Source of the DNA: Aquaspirillum sp. LM1 | Lineage (GTDB): Bacteria > Pseudomonadota > Gammaproteobacteria > Burkholderiales > Aquaspirillaceae | Reading direction: 5' to 3' | Length of the DNA stretch: 64,000 nucleotides | NCBI RefSeq assembly: GCF_002002905.1 | Contig: NZ_CP019509.1 | Location: forward strand, 1,674,001 to 1,738,000 | Part shown: positions 47,233-56,685 of the stretch, piece by piece | Numbering within the stretch: the first letter of the stretch is position 1 | Layout of the letters: every line of letters begins with the position of its first letter | The notes under the pieces: model-generated | The model's database searches: none | What the model saw: only the letters and a program-made list of their open reading frames with translations | Told to the model about the DNA's origin: nothing | Position numbers and translations under genes: made by a program

Positions 47233-48489
47233 TCAGCCACGGTCGTCGATATCTTCGGCGTGCAGTTCCAGCGTGGGCAGGTAATGCGCTGGGGTGGCGT
47301 GTGGCTGGTATTCATAAATGGTCACGCCCAGCAGCAGGCGGCGCAGGTGTTGGCCCAGGCAGAAGGCCAGGGTGATGGGGGCGGCGATGAAAAGGTGCAG
47401 GTGGGGGCGTGGGGTGGCGGCGCTGGCGCGTTGGTGCAGTTCGCTGGCCAGTTGCCAGGCCAGGGCGCTGGCGTGGGGGCCGTGTTGTACGGCGATGGGG
47501 GAAGGCTCGGGCAGGTGGGCGTGAATCAGCCGGCTGATCGGCGGCGTGGGGGTGGTGTCCAGGTGCTGGCGCACGCTGGCGTCGATGCGGTGGGAGACCG
47601 ACAGCGCCACCGCCCAGTGCGGGGCGGTGGGCTGGCGCGGGGTGTCGCTGTATTGCAGGCGCGGGGTGTCGGCGGGCAGTGTGGTGAGCTGGATGGGCCA
47701 GGCGCTTTCCGGGCCGTTGGCCGGGCGTTGTTCCAGCTCGATGGCGACGCCGGCTTGCCCGTGCAGCAGGGCACCGGCGGCAAAGCCGATGGCGTAGCCG
47801 GCATCCAGCCGCAGGCGCAGCGGATGGGGCGAGCCAGGCGGCACGGCGGGCAGCACGGTGTGGCGGATAAAGTGGCGCAGGGTGGGCCACCAGCCGGGCC
47901 GGGCGTTGGCCGGGGCGGCGTGTCGATCCAGCACGCACACCTGGGGGAGCGCCGCGTCGGCCGGGTGGCGCTCGGGGGGATGGCTTTGAATGACAAAGCG
48001 ATACGGCCCCTGGTTGGCGATCACCCCATGCAGGTGGCGCAGCAGCTCGGCCACTTCGGCGCACAGGGCGTCTTGTGTTGGCTTGGCCAGCTGCACGCCT
48101 TGCCGGCGCGATAGCGCGGCGATGTCGGCGGGCAGCGGGTGGCTGCCTAGCTCGGCGGCCCCCGGCAGCCGCACCGGCACGACTGGCAGATACACGCGGC
48201 GCAGGGCGTGCGTCAGCTCGTGGCGCACCCAGTCCAGCTCGCCGTCCGCTTGATTGGCGCGGCGGTCTAATTCCTCGCCCCAGCCAGGGCCAATCAACGC
48301 CAGCACGGCGTCCACCTGGTTCAGCGCCTGGTCAATTTGCTGGTCAAACGGCAGGCCGGGCTGACAGGCGCGCACATCAAGAAACACCGAACCCGGCCCA
48401 TGCTGGGCGCTCCATTGCTGGTCGATGACGTCGGCCAGCTGCACGCTGAACGGGTCGGCGCGGCGGTAAGAAATCAGCAGACGCGGCAT
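47233..48489 (-). CDS. TIR-SAVED effector next to the type III-B CRISPR locus
   Basis: The 418-residue protein has an N-terminal TIR domain: MPRLLISYRRADPFSVQLAD, VFLDVRACQPGLPF, AVLALIGPGW and DWVRHELTHALRR. Glu91 of RHEL is at the usual catalytic Glu site (Glu84 is an alternative). Residues ~165-415 form a SAVED domain, best seen at HWAVALSVSHRI and HLHLFIAAPITLAFCLGQHL followed by VTIYEYQP. SAVED domains bind cyclic nucleotides; known TIR-SAVED proteins assemble on cA3-type ligands and degrade NAD. Here it lies beside array 2 and a GGDD-bearing Cas10 rather than a CD-NTase. It is therefore probably the cyclic-oligoadenylate effector of this system. GGAG seven bases upstream supports the start. 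Confidence 0.85.
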   Translation of the reverse strand: MPRLLISYRRADPFSVQLADVIDQQWSAQHGPGSVFLDVRACQPGLPFDQQIDQALNQVDAVLALIGPGWGEELDRRANQADGELDWVRHELTHALRRVYLPVVPVRLPGAAELGSHPLPADIAALSRRQGVQLAKPTQDALCAEVAELLRHLHGVIANQGPYRFVIQSHPPERHPADAALPQVCVLDRHAAPANARPGWWPTLRHFIRHTVLPAVPPGSPHPLRLRLDAGYAIGFAAGALLHGQAGVAIELEQRPANGPESAWPIQLTTLPADTPRLQYSDTPRQPTAPHWAVALSVSHRIDASVRQHLDTTPTPPISRLIHAHLPEPSPIAVQHGPHASALAWQLASELHQRASAATPRPHLHLFIAAPITLAFCLGQHLRRLLLGVTIYEYQPHATPAHYLPTLELHAEDIDDRG

Positions 48490-48567
48490 GGTGGGCTCCG
48501 GGTGGCGTGGGAATGGGCCATTTTCTCATGAATTTCGCATAACTTGTGTGTGACAGGGGCTGGCAGC

Positions 48568-48596
48568 GCGGTGATGCAGGGCAATTGCATCACCGC
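48568..48596. terminator. Perfect 11-bp hairpin downstream of truC
   Basis: GCGGTGATGCA and TGCATCACCGC pair around a 7-base loop. It lies between the truC stop and the TIR-SAVED start, with no T-run. It is a plausible transcription or mRNA end for truC. Confidence 0.4.
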
Positions 48597-48616
48597 TGGC
48601 CGACATCCTCTCCCGC

Positions 48617-48645
48617 CCTCCCCCGCTTGAAGGCGGGGGATTCCT
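48617..48645 (-). repeat. IS200/IS605-like right-end hairpin remnant
   Basis: On the minus strand GAATCCCCCGCCTTCAAG is followed by CGGGGGAGG and GAGGATGTC. This is the form of the hairpin at the right end of many IS200/IS605 (TnpB-type) elements. No tnpA or tnpB is near. It may instead be a simple terminator for truC. Confidence 0.35.
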
Positions 48646-48657
48646 ACGCGCACCGGG

Positions 48658-49428
48658 TCAAGGCAAGGCCATCTCCTGCCAGCCCAGGCCAGCCAGCACC
48701 TGCATGAAATCTGCGCTGGGTGGGCAATGCAGCGCCAGCGGCGCGCCGCTGACCGGGTGGGGCACGGTTAGCGCGGTGCAGGCCAGCAGCAGGCGGGATA
48801 CGCCAAACGTCTCGGCAAACCAGCGGTTATGCCGGCCTTTGCCGTGGGTGGCGTCGCCGATGATCGGGTGGCTGATATGCTTGAGATGGCGGCGCAGCTG
48901 ATGGCGGCGGCCCGTGTGCGGCTGCAGCGCCACCAGCGCATAGCGGCTGGTGGGATAGCGGTCAATTGCCACCGGCAGCGTGACCGTGGCCAGCCGCTGG
49001 TAGTGGGTCAAGGCCTGCTGTGCCGGGGCGGGGGCATCGCGGGCGGGTTTGCCGTCGTCGTCCTGCCGGGTGAGTGGGTGGTCAATGTCGCCGGACTCTG
49101 CCGGCCAGCCGCGCACCACGGCCAGATAGCGCTTGTCCACCTGCTGGTGTTCAAACGCCTGCGACAGCGCCCGCCCGGCTTCTGGTGTCAGGCCAAACAG
49201 CAAAATACCCGACGTGCCCTTGTCCAGCCGATGCACCGCGTACACATGCCGGCCCAGCTGGTTGCGCACGGTCTGCACGGCAAACCGGGTTTCATGGCGG
49301 TCAATCATCGAACGGTGTACCAGCAGGCCGGATGGCTTATGCACTGCCACCAGATGCGCGTCCTGATAAACAATCGGCAGGGGTGGGTCGGGTTCGGCAA
49401 GGTTGGGAGAAAACATGGCGGCAGTCAT
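48658..49428 (-). CDS. truC: tRNA pseudouridine synthase TruC (RluA family)
   Basis: The 256-residue RluA-type enzyme has the catalytic motif HRLDKGTSG with Asp69, preceded by LVAVHKPSGLLVHRS. TGRRHQLRRHLKHISHPIIGD near residue 180 is the second family block. TruC makes pseudouridine-65 in tRNA-Ile and -Asp; its lack of an S4 domain and short length distinguish it from RluC/RluD. ATG 49428 is chosen; ATG 49416 is equally possible. It follows pdxH by 16 bases on the same strand. Confidence 0.85.
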   Translation of the reverse strand: MTAAMFSPNLAEPDPPLPIVYQDAHLVAVHKPSGLLVHRSMIDRHETRFAVQTVRNQLGRHVYAVHRLDKGTSGILLFGLTPEAGRALSQAFEHQQVDKRYLAVVRGWPAESGDIDHPLTRQDDDGKPARDAPAPAQQALTHYQRLATVTLPVAIDRYPTSRYALVALQPHTGRRHQLRRHLKHISHPIIGDATHGKGRHNRWFAETFGVSRLLLACTALTVPHPVSGAPLALHCPPSADFMQVLAGLGWQEMALP

Positions 49429-49444
49429 CTTGTGCGAGGGGGGG

Positions 49445-50083
49445 TCAGGGGGCCAGGCGCTGTTTGCCCCATCCGCCCTGACCATCGGGCAGATACAGCA
49501 CACGGTCGTGCAGGCGGCTGGGCCGGCCCTGCCAGAACTCCATCCGGTCTGGGGTGACGGCAAAGCCGCCCCAGTGTGGCGGGCGCGGCACGTCAATCAG
49601 GTATTGCGCGGCAAACTGGGCAAAGCGCGCCATGATGACCCCCTTGCCGCTGATGGGCTGGCTTTGCTCCGATGCCCACGCCCCCACCCGGCTTTTATAT
49701 GGGCGGCTGGCAAAGTAATGGTCTGACGTGGCCTCATCCACCCGGCTGACTGTCCCTTCGATATTGACCTGACGTTCCAGCTCTGGCCAGAAAAACGTCA
49801 GGGCAATGTATGGCGTGCTGCCCAGATGGCGGCCCTTGCGGCTGTGATAATTGGTGTAAAACACCAGCTGCTGGTTGTCTACCCCCTTGAGCAGCACCAC
49901 CCGTGCGGCAGGCCGCCCCTCGGGTGACACGGTGGACACCAGCATGGCGGTGGGCTCGGGCACTTCGGCGGCAATGGCGTCGTCCAGCCAGCGGGTGAAC
50001 TGATCCACCGGGTGCGCCAGGCAGTCGTCCGGGTCGAGGGTCTGGCTGGCGTAGTCTTTACGGATATCGGCGAGGTTTTTCAT
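49445..50083 (-). CDS. pdxH: Pyridoxamine 5'-phosphate oxidase
   Basis: The 212-residue FMN enzyme oxidises pyridoxamine- or pyridoxine-5'-phosphate to PLP. Blocks MKNLADIRKDYASQTLDPDD, MLVSTVSPEGRPAARVVLLKG, FYTNYHSRKG and ERQVNIEGTVSRV are all PdxH signatures. The C-terminus WQGRPSRLHDRVLY...WGKQRLAP carries the substrate-binding Arg residues. GGAAG before the ATG at 50083 supports this start; longer frames to 50251 lack support. It is probably co-transcribed with truC. Confidence 0.96.
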   Translation of the reverse strand: MKNLADIRKDYASQTLDPDDCLAHPVDQFTRWLDDAIAAEVPEPTAMLVSTVSPEGRPAARVVLLKGVDNQQLVFYTNYHSRKGRHLGSTPYIALTFFWPELERQVNIEGTVSRVDEATSDHYFASRPYKSRVGAWASEQSQPISGKGVIMARFAQFAAQYLIDVPRPPHWGGFAVTPDRMEFWQGRPSRLHDRVLYLPDGQGGWGKQRLAP

Positions 50084-50382
50084 CTTGGCTTCCATCATTC
50101 TGGCTGCCCGCATCGGACGCCGGCAGCGAGGCACAAGGATACGGGGGGTGATAGCCAGCGGCAAGGCGGGCGTGGGCAAGCGGCCATTCTGTCCCGCGTT
50201 GTCCCGCCTTCCTGGCTGAATTACAATGTGCTGCCCGGTGGTTTCAGGCATGCTGGGGCCTGAGTGGCCGCTGCGGTGCTCGGGAACCCTGGGCTGGCCG
50301 CCAGGGTCTGCCTGCGCAGGGCCGGCTGTTTTCCGGTAACTTTACCTGCCCGTGGGCGGATGCTCACGCGGCGACAGGCGCT

Positions 50383-51627
50383 ATGACCTCATTCGAAACC
50401 CTGATCGGGCTGCGTTATCTGCGCGCCAAGCGGCGCAACAGTTTCATTTCGTTCATTTCCCTGATTTCCATTGTCGGCATTGCCCTTGGGGTGGCCGCGC
50501 TGATTATTGTGCTGTCGGTGATGAACGGCTTTCAAAAGGAAATCCGTGGGCGGATTCTTGGCGTGGCCTCGCACCTGGAAATCTCCGGGGTGAACAACCG
50601 GCTGGCCGACTGGCGCGGGGCCATGGCGGTGGCGCGGCAGGATCCGCGCGTGCTGGCCAGTGCGCCGTTTGTGTCGGCGCAGGGTTTGTTGTCTGCCGGG
50701 GCCAATGTGCGCGGCGTGCTGGTGCGCGGCGTGCTGCCGGCGCAGGAAAACACCGTGGTAGACGTGGGCCGGCAGATGATTACCGGCCAGCTGACCGACC
50801 TGCAACCCGGCGGCTACGGCATTGTGCTGGGGGTGGAGCTGGCGCGGCAGCTGGGCGTGGGGCGGGGCGACAAGGTGACGCTGATTACCCCGCAGGGGCA
50901 GATCACCCCGGCGGGGATGATGCCCAGGCTGAAGCAGTTCACCGTGGTGGGCGTGTTCAAGGTAGACATGTTTGAATACGATTCCTCGCTGGCGATGATT
51001 CAGCTGAAAGACGCGCAAACACTGTTCCGCCTGGACGACGCCGTGTCTGGCGTGCGGCTGAAGCTGACCGACCTGATGCAGGCACCGCAGGTTAAGCGCG
51101 CGCTGCTGCCCAAGCTGACCTACGACATGTACGTGAGCGACTGGACTGAACAGCACGCCAATTATTTCCGGGCGGTGCAAATCGAAAAACGCATGATGTT
51201 CATCATCCTCACCCTGATTGTGGCGGTGGCGGCATTCAATCTGGTGTCCACGCTGATCATGACGGTCACCGACAAGCAGGCCGATATTGCCATTCTGCGC
51301 ACGCTGGGGGCCACGCCGCGCTCGATCATGCAGATTTTTGTCATTCAGGGCGCGCTGTCCGGGCTGATTGGCACGCTCAGTGGCGTAGGGGGCGGCGTGC
51401 TGGTGGCGCTGAACCTGGGCACGCTGGTGCCGGCGCTGGAGCGGCTGATTGGCGCGCAGATTTTTTCGTCGGAGGTGTATCTGATCGACAAACTGCCTTC
51501 TGATGTGCTGCTGTCCGATGTGCTGACCATCACGGTGATTTCTCTGGTGCTGGCCTTGCTGGCCACCCTGTATCCCAGCTGGCGGGCGGCACGTACCCAG
51601 CCGGCGGAGGCGCTGCGTCATGAATAA
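50383..51627 (+). CDS. lolC: Lipoprotein-releasing ABC transporter permease, LolC/E family
   Basis: The 414-residue inner-membrane protein has a helix after [23 protein letters not shown] and a large periplasmic domain (residues ~50-270). Three helices at the C-terminus form an FtsX domain ([23 protein letters not shown]). It works with LolD to detach lipoproteins from the inner membrane for LolA. Only one permease gene is present here, so it may act as a homodimer or pair with a copy elsewhere. The 3' end overlaps lolD by eight bases. It is the first of seven closely packed genes. Confidence 0.92.
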   Translation: MTSFETLIGLRYLRAKRRNSFISFISLISIVGIALGVAALIIVLSVMNGFQKEIRGRILGVASHLEISGVNNRLADWRGAMAVARQDPRVLASAPFVSAQGLLSAGANVRGVLVRGVLPAQENTVVDVGRQMITGQLTDLQPGGYGIVLGVELARQLGVGRGDKVTLITPQGQITPAGMMPRLKQFTVVGVFKVDMFEYDSSLAMIQLKDAQTLFRLDDAVSGVRLKLTDLMQAPQVKRALLPKLTYDMYVSDWTEQHANYFRAVQIEKRMMFIILTLIVAVAAFNLVSTLIMTVTDKQADIAILRTLGATPRSIMQIFVIQGALSGLIGTLSGVGGGVLVALNLGTLVPALERLIGAQIFSSEVYLIDKLPSDVLLSDVLTITVISLVLALLATLYPSWRAARTQPAEALRHE

Positions 51628-52318
51628 GCCCACTCCGGTATTGTCGGCCCGCCATCTGAGCCGCACCTATCAGGAAGGCCCGCTCAAGGTGGCGGTGCTG
51701 ACCGACGTAAACCTGGACATCCAGCCCGGCGAACGGATGGCCATCATCGGCGCGTCCGGCTCGGGCAAGAGCACGCTGCTGCATCTGCTGGGCGGGCTGG
51801 ATACCCCCAGCAGCGGCGAAATCTGGCTGCAGGGCCAGCAGCTGTCGGCGCTGGGCGAGGCGGCGCGCGGGGCGCTGCGCAATCAGGCGCTGGGCTTTGT
51901 TTACCAGTTTCATCACCTGCTGGCCGAATTCACCGCGCTGGAAAACGTAATGATGCCGCTGCTGATCCGCCGCCTGCCCGCCAGACAGGCCAGCGAACAG
52001 GCCGGGGCCATGCTGGAGCGGGTGGGCCTGGCAGCCCGCCTGCAGCATAAACCGGGCGAATTGTCTGGCGGCGAGCGTCAGCGCTGCGCACTGGCGCGGG
52101 CGCTGGTCACTTCGCCGGCCTGCGTGCTGGCCGACGAACCCACCGGCAACCTTGACCACACCACTGCCCGGCGGGTGTTTGAACTGATGCTGGAGCTGAA
52201 CGCCAGCCTGAACACCAGCCTGGTGATTGTCACCCACGACCGCGACATGGCCCGGCAAACCGGGCGTGTGCTCACCCTGACCGCCGGGGTGCTGACTGAA
52301 CAGGATGAAACGGCATGA
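51620..52318 (+). CDS. lolD: Lipoprotein-releasing system ATPase LolD
   Basis: The 232-residue ABC ATPase has Walker [20 protein letters not shown]-loop [18 protein letters not shown], signature [16 protein letters not shown] and Walker [12 protein letters not shown]. The [18 protein letters not shown] region is typical of LolD. It energises the LolC-type permease encoded just before it. It overlaps that gene by eight bases and shares an ATGA with the mscS-like gene. Confidence 0.95.
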   Translation: MNKPTPVLSARHLSRTYQEGPLKVAVLTDVNLDIQPGERMAIIGASGSGKSTLLHLLGGLDTPSSGEIWLQGQQLSALGEAARGALRNQALGFVYQFHHLLAEFTALENVMMPLLIRRLPARQASEQAGAMLERVGLAARLQHKPGELSGGERQRCALARALVTSPACVLADEPTGNLDHTTARRVFELMLELNASLNTSLVIVTHDRDMARQTGRVLTLTAGVLTEQDETA

Positions 52319-53640
52319 GTGCGCTGAATCCCCGCCAGCTGAGCTTTGAACAATTGCTGGATTCGCTGGCGCAGCCGCAAGCCCAGCTCGACCTGGCGTT
52401 TGGCATGGCGCTCAGCGCGCTGGCCTGGTGGCTGGCCCGGCTGCTGTTTCGCCGCTATTTTCGTCAGCACCCGGAGCGGCTGGAGCAGTTTGCTCCCTAT
52501 GTGCTGCAACGGCTGAGCTGGCCGCTGCTGGCCGCCGCCGGGCTGGGCGTGACCCACCTGCTGCATCGCCATCTGGGCGAGCCCAGCGGCTGGATGCTGA
52601 TTCAAACCGCCGTCATGGGCTGGATGGCGCTCACCCGGCTGCTGGCCGCCGGGGTGAAGCAGCTGCTGCCGGCAGGCAAGCTGGAGCGCGGCACCGAGCA
52701 ACTGGTGGCGTGGAGCTTGTGGGTTGGGTATATCAGCTGGGGGTTTGGCATTGACGACTTCCTGGTGGAATGGATGGATTCGATTGCCTTCCATGTGGGC
52801 AAAACCAAGCTGTCGGTGTGGATGCTGGTCAATGGCATTTTCTGGCTGATTGGCATTGTGCTGCTGTCGATGTGGGCGTCGCGGCTGATCGAGCGCCGGG
52901 TGCTGGGCTTCAATCACCTGGACATGAACTTCCGCATTGTGCTGGTCAACCTGTCGCGCACCCTGCTGGTGGTGGTGGGCGTGCTGGTGGCCCTGCCGGT
53001 GGTGGGCATCGACCTGACGGTGTTGTCAGTATTTGGCGGCGCGCTGGGCGTGGGCCTGGGTTTTGGCCTGCAAAAAATTGCCAGCAATTACGTCTCCGGC
53101 TTTATTATTTTGCTGGAACGCTCGATTCGCATTGGCGACCGGGTCAGCATCGAAAACCGGGTGGGCTACATCAGCCAGATTACCGCCCGCTATACCGTGC
53201 TCAAGGCCGCCGATGGCTCGGAAGCGCTGGTACCTAACGACACGCTGATTGCCAACACCGTGGTGAACCAGTCGTATACCGATTCGTCGATCTGGCTGTC
53301 GATTCCGGTGCAGGTGGCCTACGGCAGCGACCTGGAGCAGGCCTTGCAGGTGCTGCGCGACGCCGCCGCCGCCGTGCCACGGGTGCAGGCTACCCCGGCC
53401 CCGGCGGCGTTTGTGGCGGCGTTTGCCGAAAACGGCATCAATCTGGAGCTGGGCGTCTGGTGCGCCGACCCGGAAAACGGCCTGCTCAGCCTGCGTTCGG
53501 CAGTCAATCTGGAAATCTGGCACCGCTTTGCCGCAGCCGGCATTGCCATGCCGTTTCCGCAGCGTGAAGTGCGCATTCTCAACCCCTCACAGGCCGGGGC
53601 CGGCCATGTCCCGCCCGAGCCAGGAGCGCCCCAGCCATGA
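52315..53640 (+). CDS. Mechanosensitive channel, MscS family
   Basis: The 441-residue protein has four or five membrane segments before the MscS core. The pore-lining helix and upper beta domain read [27 protein letters not shown], then [21 protein letters not shown], classic MscS motifs. A cytoplasmic alpha/beta part follows, ending with EVRILNPSQ. It is longer than E. coli MscS (286 residues), with extra N-terminal helices (MscM-like architecture). ATGA overlaps link it to lolD and to the response regulator. Confidence 0.92.
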   Translation: MSALNPRQLSFEQLLDSLAQPQAQLDLAFGMALSALAWWLARLLFRRYFRQHPERLEQFAPYVLQRLSWPLLAAAGLGVTHLLHRHLGEPSGWMLIQTAVMGWMALTRLLAAGVKQLLPAGKLERGTEQLVAWSLWVGYISWGFGIDDFLVEWMDSIAFHVGKTKLSVWMLVNGIFWLIGIVLLSMWASRLIERRVLGFNHLDMNFRIVLVNLSRTLLVVVGVLVALPVVGIDLTVLSVFGGALGVGLGFGLQKIASNYVSGFIILLERSIRIGDRVSIENRVGYISQITARYTVLKAADGSEALVPNDTLIANTVVNQSYTDSSIWLSIPVQVAYGSDLEQALQVLRDAAAAVPRVQATPAPAAFVAAFAENGINLELGVWCADPENGLLSLRSAVNLEIWHRFAAAGIAMPFPQREVRILNPSQAGAGHVPPEPGAPQP

Positions 53641-54251
53641 ACCCGCGCAGTGTGGTGATTGTGGACGATGACGAGGCAGTGCGTGACGCCCTGTCCTGGC
53701 TGTTCAGCTCGAAAGGGCTGCACACCGAGTGTTTTGCCTCTGGCGAAGCATTGCTGGCGGCTTTCGACCTGGAGCGCATGGGCTGCCTGGTGCTGGATGT
53801 GCGCATGGCCCCGCTCACCGGCCTGGTGCTGTTTGAACAACTGCGCGCCGCCCACCCCTACTGCCCGCCGGCCATCTTTTTGACCGGTCACGCCGACGTG
53901 CCGCTGGCGGTGGCCGCGCTGAAAATGGGCGCGGCGGATTTTTTGGAAAAACCCTTCGACGACGCCATCCTGATCGAGCGGGTGGAAGCCGCGCTGGCGC
54001 GCGATGCCGCCGCCCGCGACAGCCTGGCCAGCCGCAGCCACCTGCAGGCGCAGCTGCGCCAGCTTACCGAGCGCGAACGCGAAGTGATGGCGCTGATTCT
54101 GGAAGGCAAGCTGAACAAGCAGATTGCCGAAGCGCTGGACATCAGCATCAAGACGGTAGAAGTCCACCGCGCCCGCGTGCTGGACAAAATGGCGGTCAAA
54201 TCCGCCGTGGAACTGGCCGGGCGGCTGTCGCGCCTGCAGCAGGAGCCCTAA
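53637..54251 (+). CDS. Orphan FixJ-family response regulator
   Basis: The 204-residue REC-LuxR protein has the acidic pocket DDDE at 10-13, phospho-acceptor Asp54 (LVLDVRMAPLTG), TGHADVPLAV and the switch Lys in FLEKPFDD. The DNA-binding part is LTEREREVMALILEGKLNKQIAEALDISIKTVEVHRARVLDKM. No histidine kinase is encoded nearby, although a FixL-like kinase lies near 32000. Its gene overlaps mscS (ATGA) and precedes nudB by three bases, an unusual operon position for a regulator. Confidence 0.92.
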   Translation: MNPRSVVIVDDDEAVRDALSWLFSSKGLHTECFASGEALLAAFDLERMGCLVLDVRMAPLTGLVLFEQLRAAHPYCPPAIFLTGHADVPLAVAALKMGAADFLEKPFDDAILIERVEAALARDAAARDSLASRSHLQAQLRQLTEREREVMALILEGKLNKQIAEALDISIKTVEVHRARVLDKMAVKSAVELAGRLSRLQQEP

Positions 54252-54254
54252 GCC

Positions 54255-54716
54255 ATGGGCAACAAACAACCTGTTTCCGTACTGGTGGTGATTCACACCG
54301 CCGACCTGAACGTACTGCTGCTGGAACGCGCCGACTATCCTGGCTCGTGGCAGTCGGTCACCGGCAGCCGCGAAGGCGAGGAAACCCCGCTGCAAACCGC
54401 CCAGCGCGAAGTGCTGGAAGAAACCGGCCTGGACACCCGCCAGCACCCGCTATGCGACTGGCAGCAGCAAAACCGCTACGAAATCTACCCCAAATGGCGG
54501 CACCGCTACCCGGATGGCGTCACCCACAACACCGAGCACGTGCTCAGCCTGCTGCTGCCCACCGCGCAGCCGGTGCGTCTGGCCGAGAGCGAGCATCTGC
54601 GTTACTGCTGGCTGCCCTGGCAGGATGCCGCCGCCAAGGTGTTTTCTCCTTCCAACGCCGATGCCATCCGCTGCCTGCCCGAGCGCCTGGCCCGGCTTCG
54701 CCCCCAGCCCGCCTGA
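54255..54716 (+). CDS. nudB: Dihydroneopterin triphosphate pyrophosphohydrolase NudB
   Basis: The 153-residue NUDIX enzyme has the box in GSREGEETPLQTAQREVLEETGL, with the GX5EX7REUXEEXGU pattern intact. The start KQPVSVLVVIHTADLNVLLLERADYPGSWQSVTG and the WRHRYPDGVTHNTEHVLSL segment are typical of NudB/NtpA, which removes pyrophosphate from dihydroneopterin triphosphate in folate synthesis. The stop overlaps the ATG of the next gene by one base. Confidence 0.92.
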   Translation: MGNKQPVSVLVVIHTADLNVLLLERADYPGSWQSVTGSREGEETPLQTAQREVLEETGLDTRQHPLCDWQQQNRYEIYPKWRHRYPDGVTHNTEHVLSLLLPTAQPVRLAESEHLRYCWLPWQDAAAKVFSPSNADAIRCLPERLARLRPQPA

Positions 54717-55474
54717 TGACCGCCCACGCCCTGCACATTGCCACCTATAACATGCACAAGGGCTTGAGCCCGCTCAACACCCGCCTGCGCCTGCCCGACA
54801 TTGCCCGCAGCCTGAAAACCCTGTCGGCGGACGTGGTGTTCCTGCAGGAAGTGCAAGGCCGCCACAGCGCCCACGCCCAGCGCTTTGCCAACTGGCCCGC
54901 CGAAAGCCAGCACCATTACCTGGCCCGCCAGTTGCAGGCCAAGGCCACCTACGGGCTGAACTGCACCTACGAACACGGCCATCACGGCAATGCCATCCTG
55001 TCGCGCATTCCGGTGGCGCAATGGTGCAACCGGGATATTTCGGTCAACCGCTTTGAATGCCGGGGCGTGCTGCACTGCGACCTCACCCCGCCCGGCTGGG
55101 CCATGCCGCTGACCGCGCTGTGCGTTCACCTCAACCTGCTGGCGCGCGACCGCAAAAAACAGTTTCTCGCCCTGCGCGACTATATCAACCACGCCGTACC
55201 CGCCGGCAATGCGCTGATTCTGGCCGGCGACTTTAACGACTGGCGTGCCCAGGCCAACCAGCTGCTGGCCAGCGAGCTGGGGCTGATCGAAGTGTTCCAC
55301 AGCCTGCACGGTGCCCACGCGCGCAGCTACCCGGCACGGCTGCCGCTGCTGACCCTCGACCGGATTTATGTGCGCGGCGTGCGCGTGCAGCGTGCCGAAG
55401 TCCACCACGGCGCGCCGTGGGCGCAGTTGTCCGACCACCTGCCGCTGACCGCCACCCTGCTGCCGGAGCACTGA
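54716..55474 (+). CDS. Endonuclease/exonuclease/phosphatase family protein, YbhP-like
   Basis: The 252-residue product has the EEP fold: ATYNMHKGLSPLN, FLQEVQGRH with the metal-binding Glu, LCVHLNLLARDRKKQ, LAGDFNDWR and the final LSDHLPLTATL with the catalytic His. It lacks a signal peptide. The next gene is a ClsB-like cardiolipin synthase, the same order as ybhP-clsB in E. coli, which suggests a link to phospholipid metabolism. The start overlaps the nudB stop. Confidence 0.9.
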   Translation: MTAHALHIATYNMHKGLSPLNTRLRLPDIARSLKTLSADVVFLQEVQGRHSAHAQRFANWPAESQHHYLARQLQAKATYGLNCTYEHGHHGNAILSRIPVAQWCNRDISVNRFECRGVLHCDLTPPGWAMPLTALCVHLNLLARDRKKQFLALRDYINHAVPAGNALILAGDFNDWRAQANQLLASELGLIEVFHSLHGAHARSYPARLPLLTLDRIYVRGVRVQRAEVHHGAPWAQLSDHLPLTATLLPEH

Positions 55475-55479
55475 AGACG

Positions 55480-56652
55480 ATGGGCCGTCTGCTGCGCCAC
55501 AATGCGGTGACCCTGCTGTGCGACGGCGCAGAATTTTTTCCGGCGCTGCTGGCCTGCATCCACGCCGCCCAGCGGCAAATCCACCTGGAAACCTATATTT
55601 TTCGCATCGACGCCACCGGCCAGCGCATTGCCCAGGCGCTGATGGCCGCCGCCGGGCGCGGGGTGGAAGTCAACCTATTGCTGGACGGCTTTGGCAGCGC
55701 CAGTTTCCCCCTCGACTGGCAGGCGCGTCTGCGCCACGCCGGGGTGCATCTGCAGTTTTTTCGTCCGGAAGTCATGCGCTGGTGGCCACGCCGCAGCCGC
55801 CTGCGCCGCCTGCACCGCAAACTGGCGGTGATCGATGCCCACACCGCCTTTGTCGGCGGCATCAACCTGCACGACGACCGCGACAACGCCGGCCCCAACG
55901 ACGCCCCGCGCTACGACTACGCCGTGCGTGTATGCGGCCCGGTGGTGGCCGACATCTACCACACCATGCGCCAGCTGTGGCTGCGCACCACCCATGGCCC
56001 ACTGGCCCGGCTGCTGCCCGGCACCAACAGCGAGCTGCGCCCCGACACCCGCCCCGCCGGCATGTACTCGGCCCGGCTGGTGGTACGCGACAACACCCGC
56101 CACCGGTTGTCGATCGAGCAAAGCTATTTGCGCCAGATTCACCGCGCCCAGCAGGAAATCCTGATTGCCAACGCCTACTTTCTGCCCGGCCTGCGCCTGC
56201 GCCACGCACTGTGCGACGCCGCCCGCCGGGGGGTAAAAGTGAAAATCCTGCTGCAAGGCAAGGTGGACCACGCCATCCTGCATTACGCCACCCGCATGCT
56301 GTACCAGGATTTTCTCACTAGCGGCATCGAGCTGTACGAATACCAGGCCGGCTATATGCACGCCAAAGTGGCAGTGATCGACCGCCATTGGGCCATGGTG
56401 GGCTCGTCCAATATCGACCCATTCAGCCTGCTGCTGGCGCGTGAAGCCAATCTGCAAATCAAGCACCCGGATTTTGCCAAACCGCTGCGCCGGCATATGC
56501 TGGACAAGATCGAACGCCACAGCCGCCAGGTGGATCGGCAGCGCCTGGCACAAGCCCCGCTGCCGCAACGCGCACTGGTGTGGCTGTGCTACGGGCTGGT
56601 GCGGGCGGGGATTAGCATATCGGGGTATGGCGGTGGGTATTATCAGGAGTAA
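55480..56652 (+). CDS. clsB: Cardiolipin synthase B (phospholipase D family)
   Basis: The 390-residue product has two HKD motifs: HRKLAVID from His112 with VGGINLHDD after it, and HAKVAVID near residue 295 followed by VGSSNIDPFSLL. It begins FFPALLACIHAAQRQIHLETYIF, as in ClsB, and lacks the N-terminal membrane helices of ClsA. It joins phospholipid head groups to form cardiolipin. The start at 55480 is five bases after the ybhP-like gene. It closes the lolC operon and is followed by a strong terminator. Confidence 0.92.
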   Translation: MGRLLRHNAVTLLCDGAEFFPALLACIHAAQRQIHLETYIFRIDATGQRIAQALMAAAGRGVEVNLLLDGFGSASFPLDWQARLRHAGVHLQFFRPEVMRWWPRRSRLRRLHRKLAVIDAHTAFVGGINLHDDRDNAGPNDAPRYDYAVRVCGPVVADIYHTMRQLWLRTTHGPLARLLPGTNSELRPDTRPAGMYSARLVVRDNTRHRLSIEQSYLRQIHRAQQEILIANAYFLPGLRLRHALCDAARRGVKVKILLQGKVDHAILHYATRMLYQDFLTSGIELYEYQAGYMHAKVAVIDRHWAMVGSSNIDPFSLLLAREANLQIKHPDFAKPLRRHMLDKIERHSRQVDRQRLAQAPLPQRALVWLCYGLVRAGISISGYGGGYYQE

Positions 56653-56685
56653 TGGGGCGTTACGGTAATATTGGAAAAGGTACAT

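Noticed and set aside
47025..47315. A 96-codon minus-strand frame over array 2's last repeat and leader
   Set aside because: It translates CRISPR repeat and leader sequence; similar frames appear at the other arrays for the same reason.
47260..48114. Glycine-rich plus-strand frame opposite the TIR-SAVED gene
   Set aside because: No start signal or domain; it mirrors the G+C-rich third positions of the TIR-SAVED gene.
47233..48489. CBASS as the context of the TIR-SAVED protein
   Set aside because: No CD-NTase gene is visible on either side; the neighbours are a CRISPR array and truC. A distant CD-NTase outside the window cannot be excluded.
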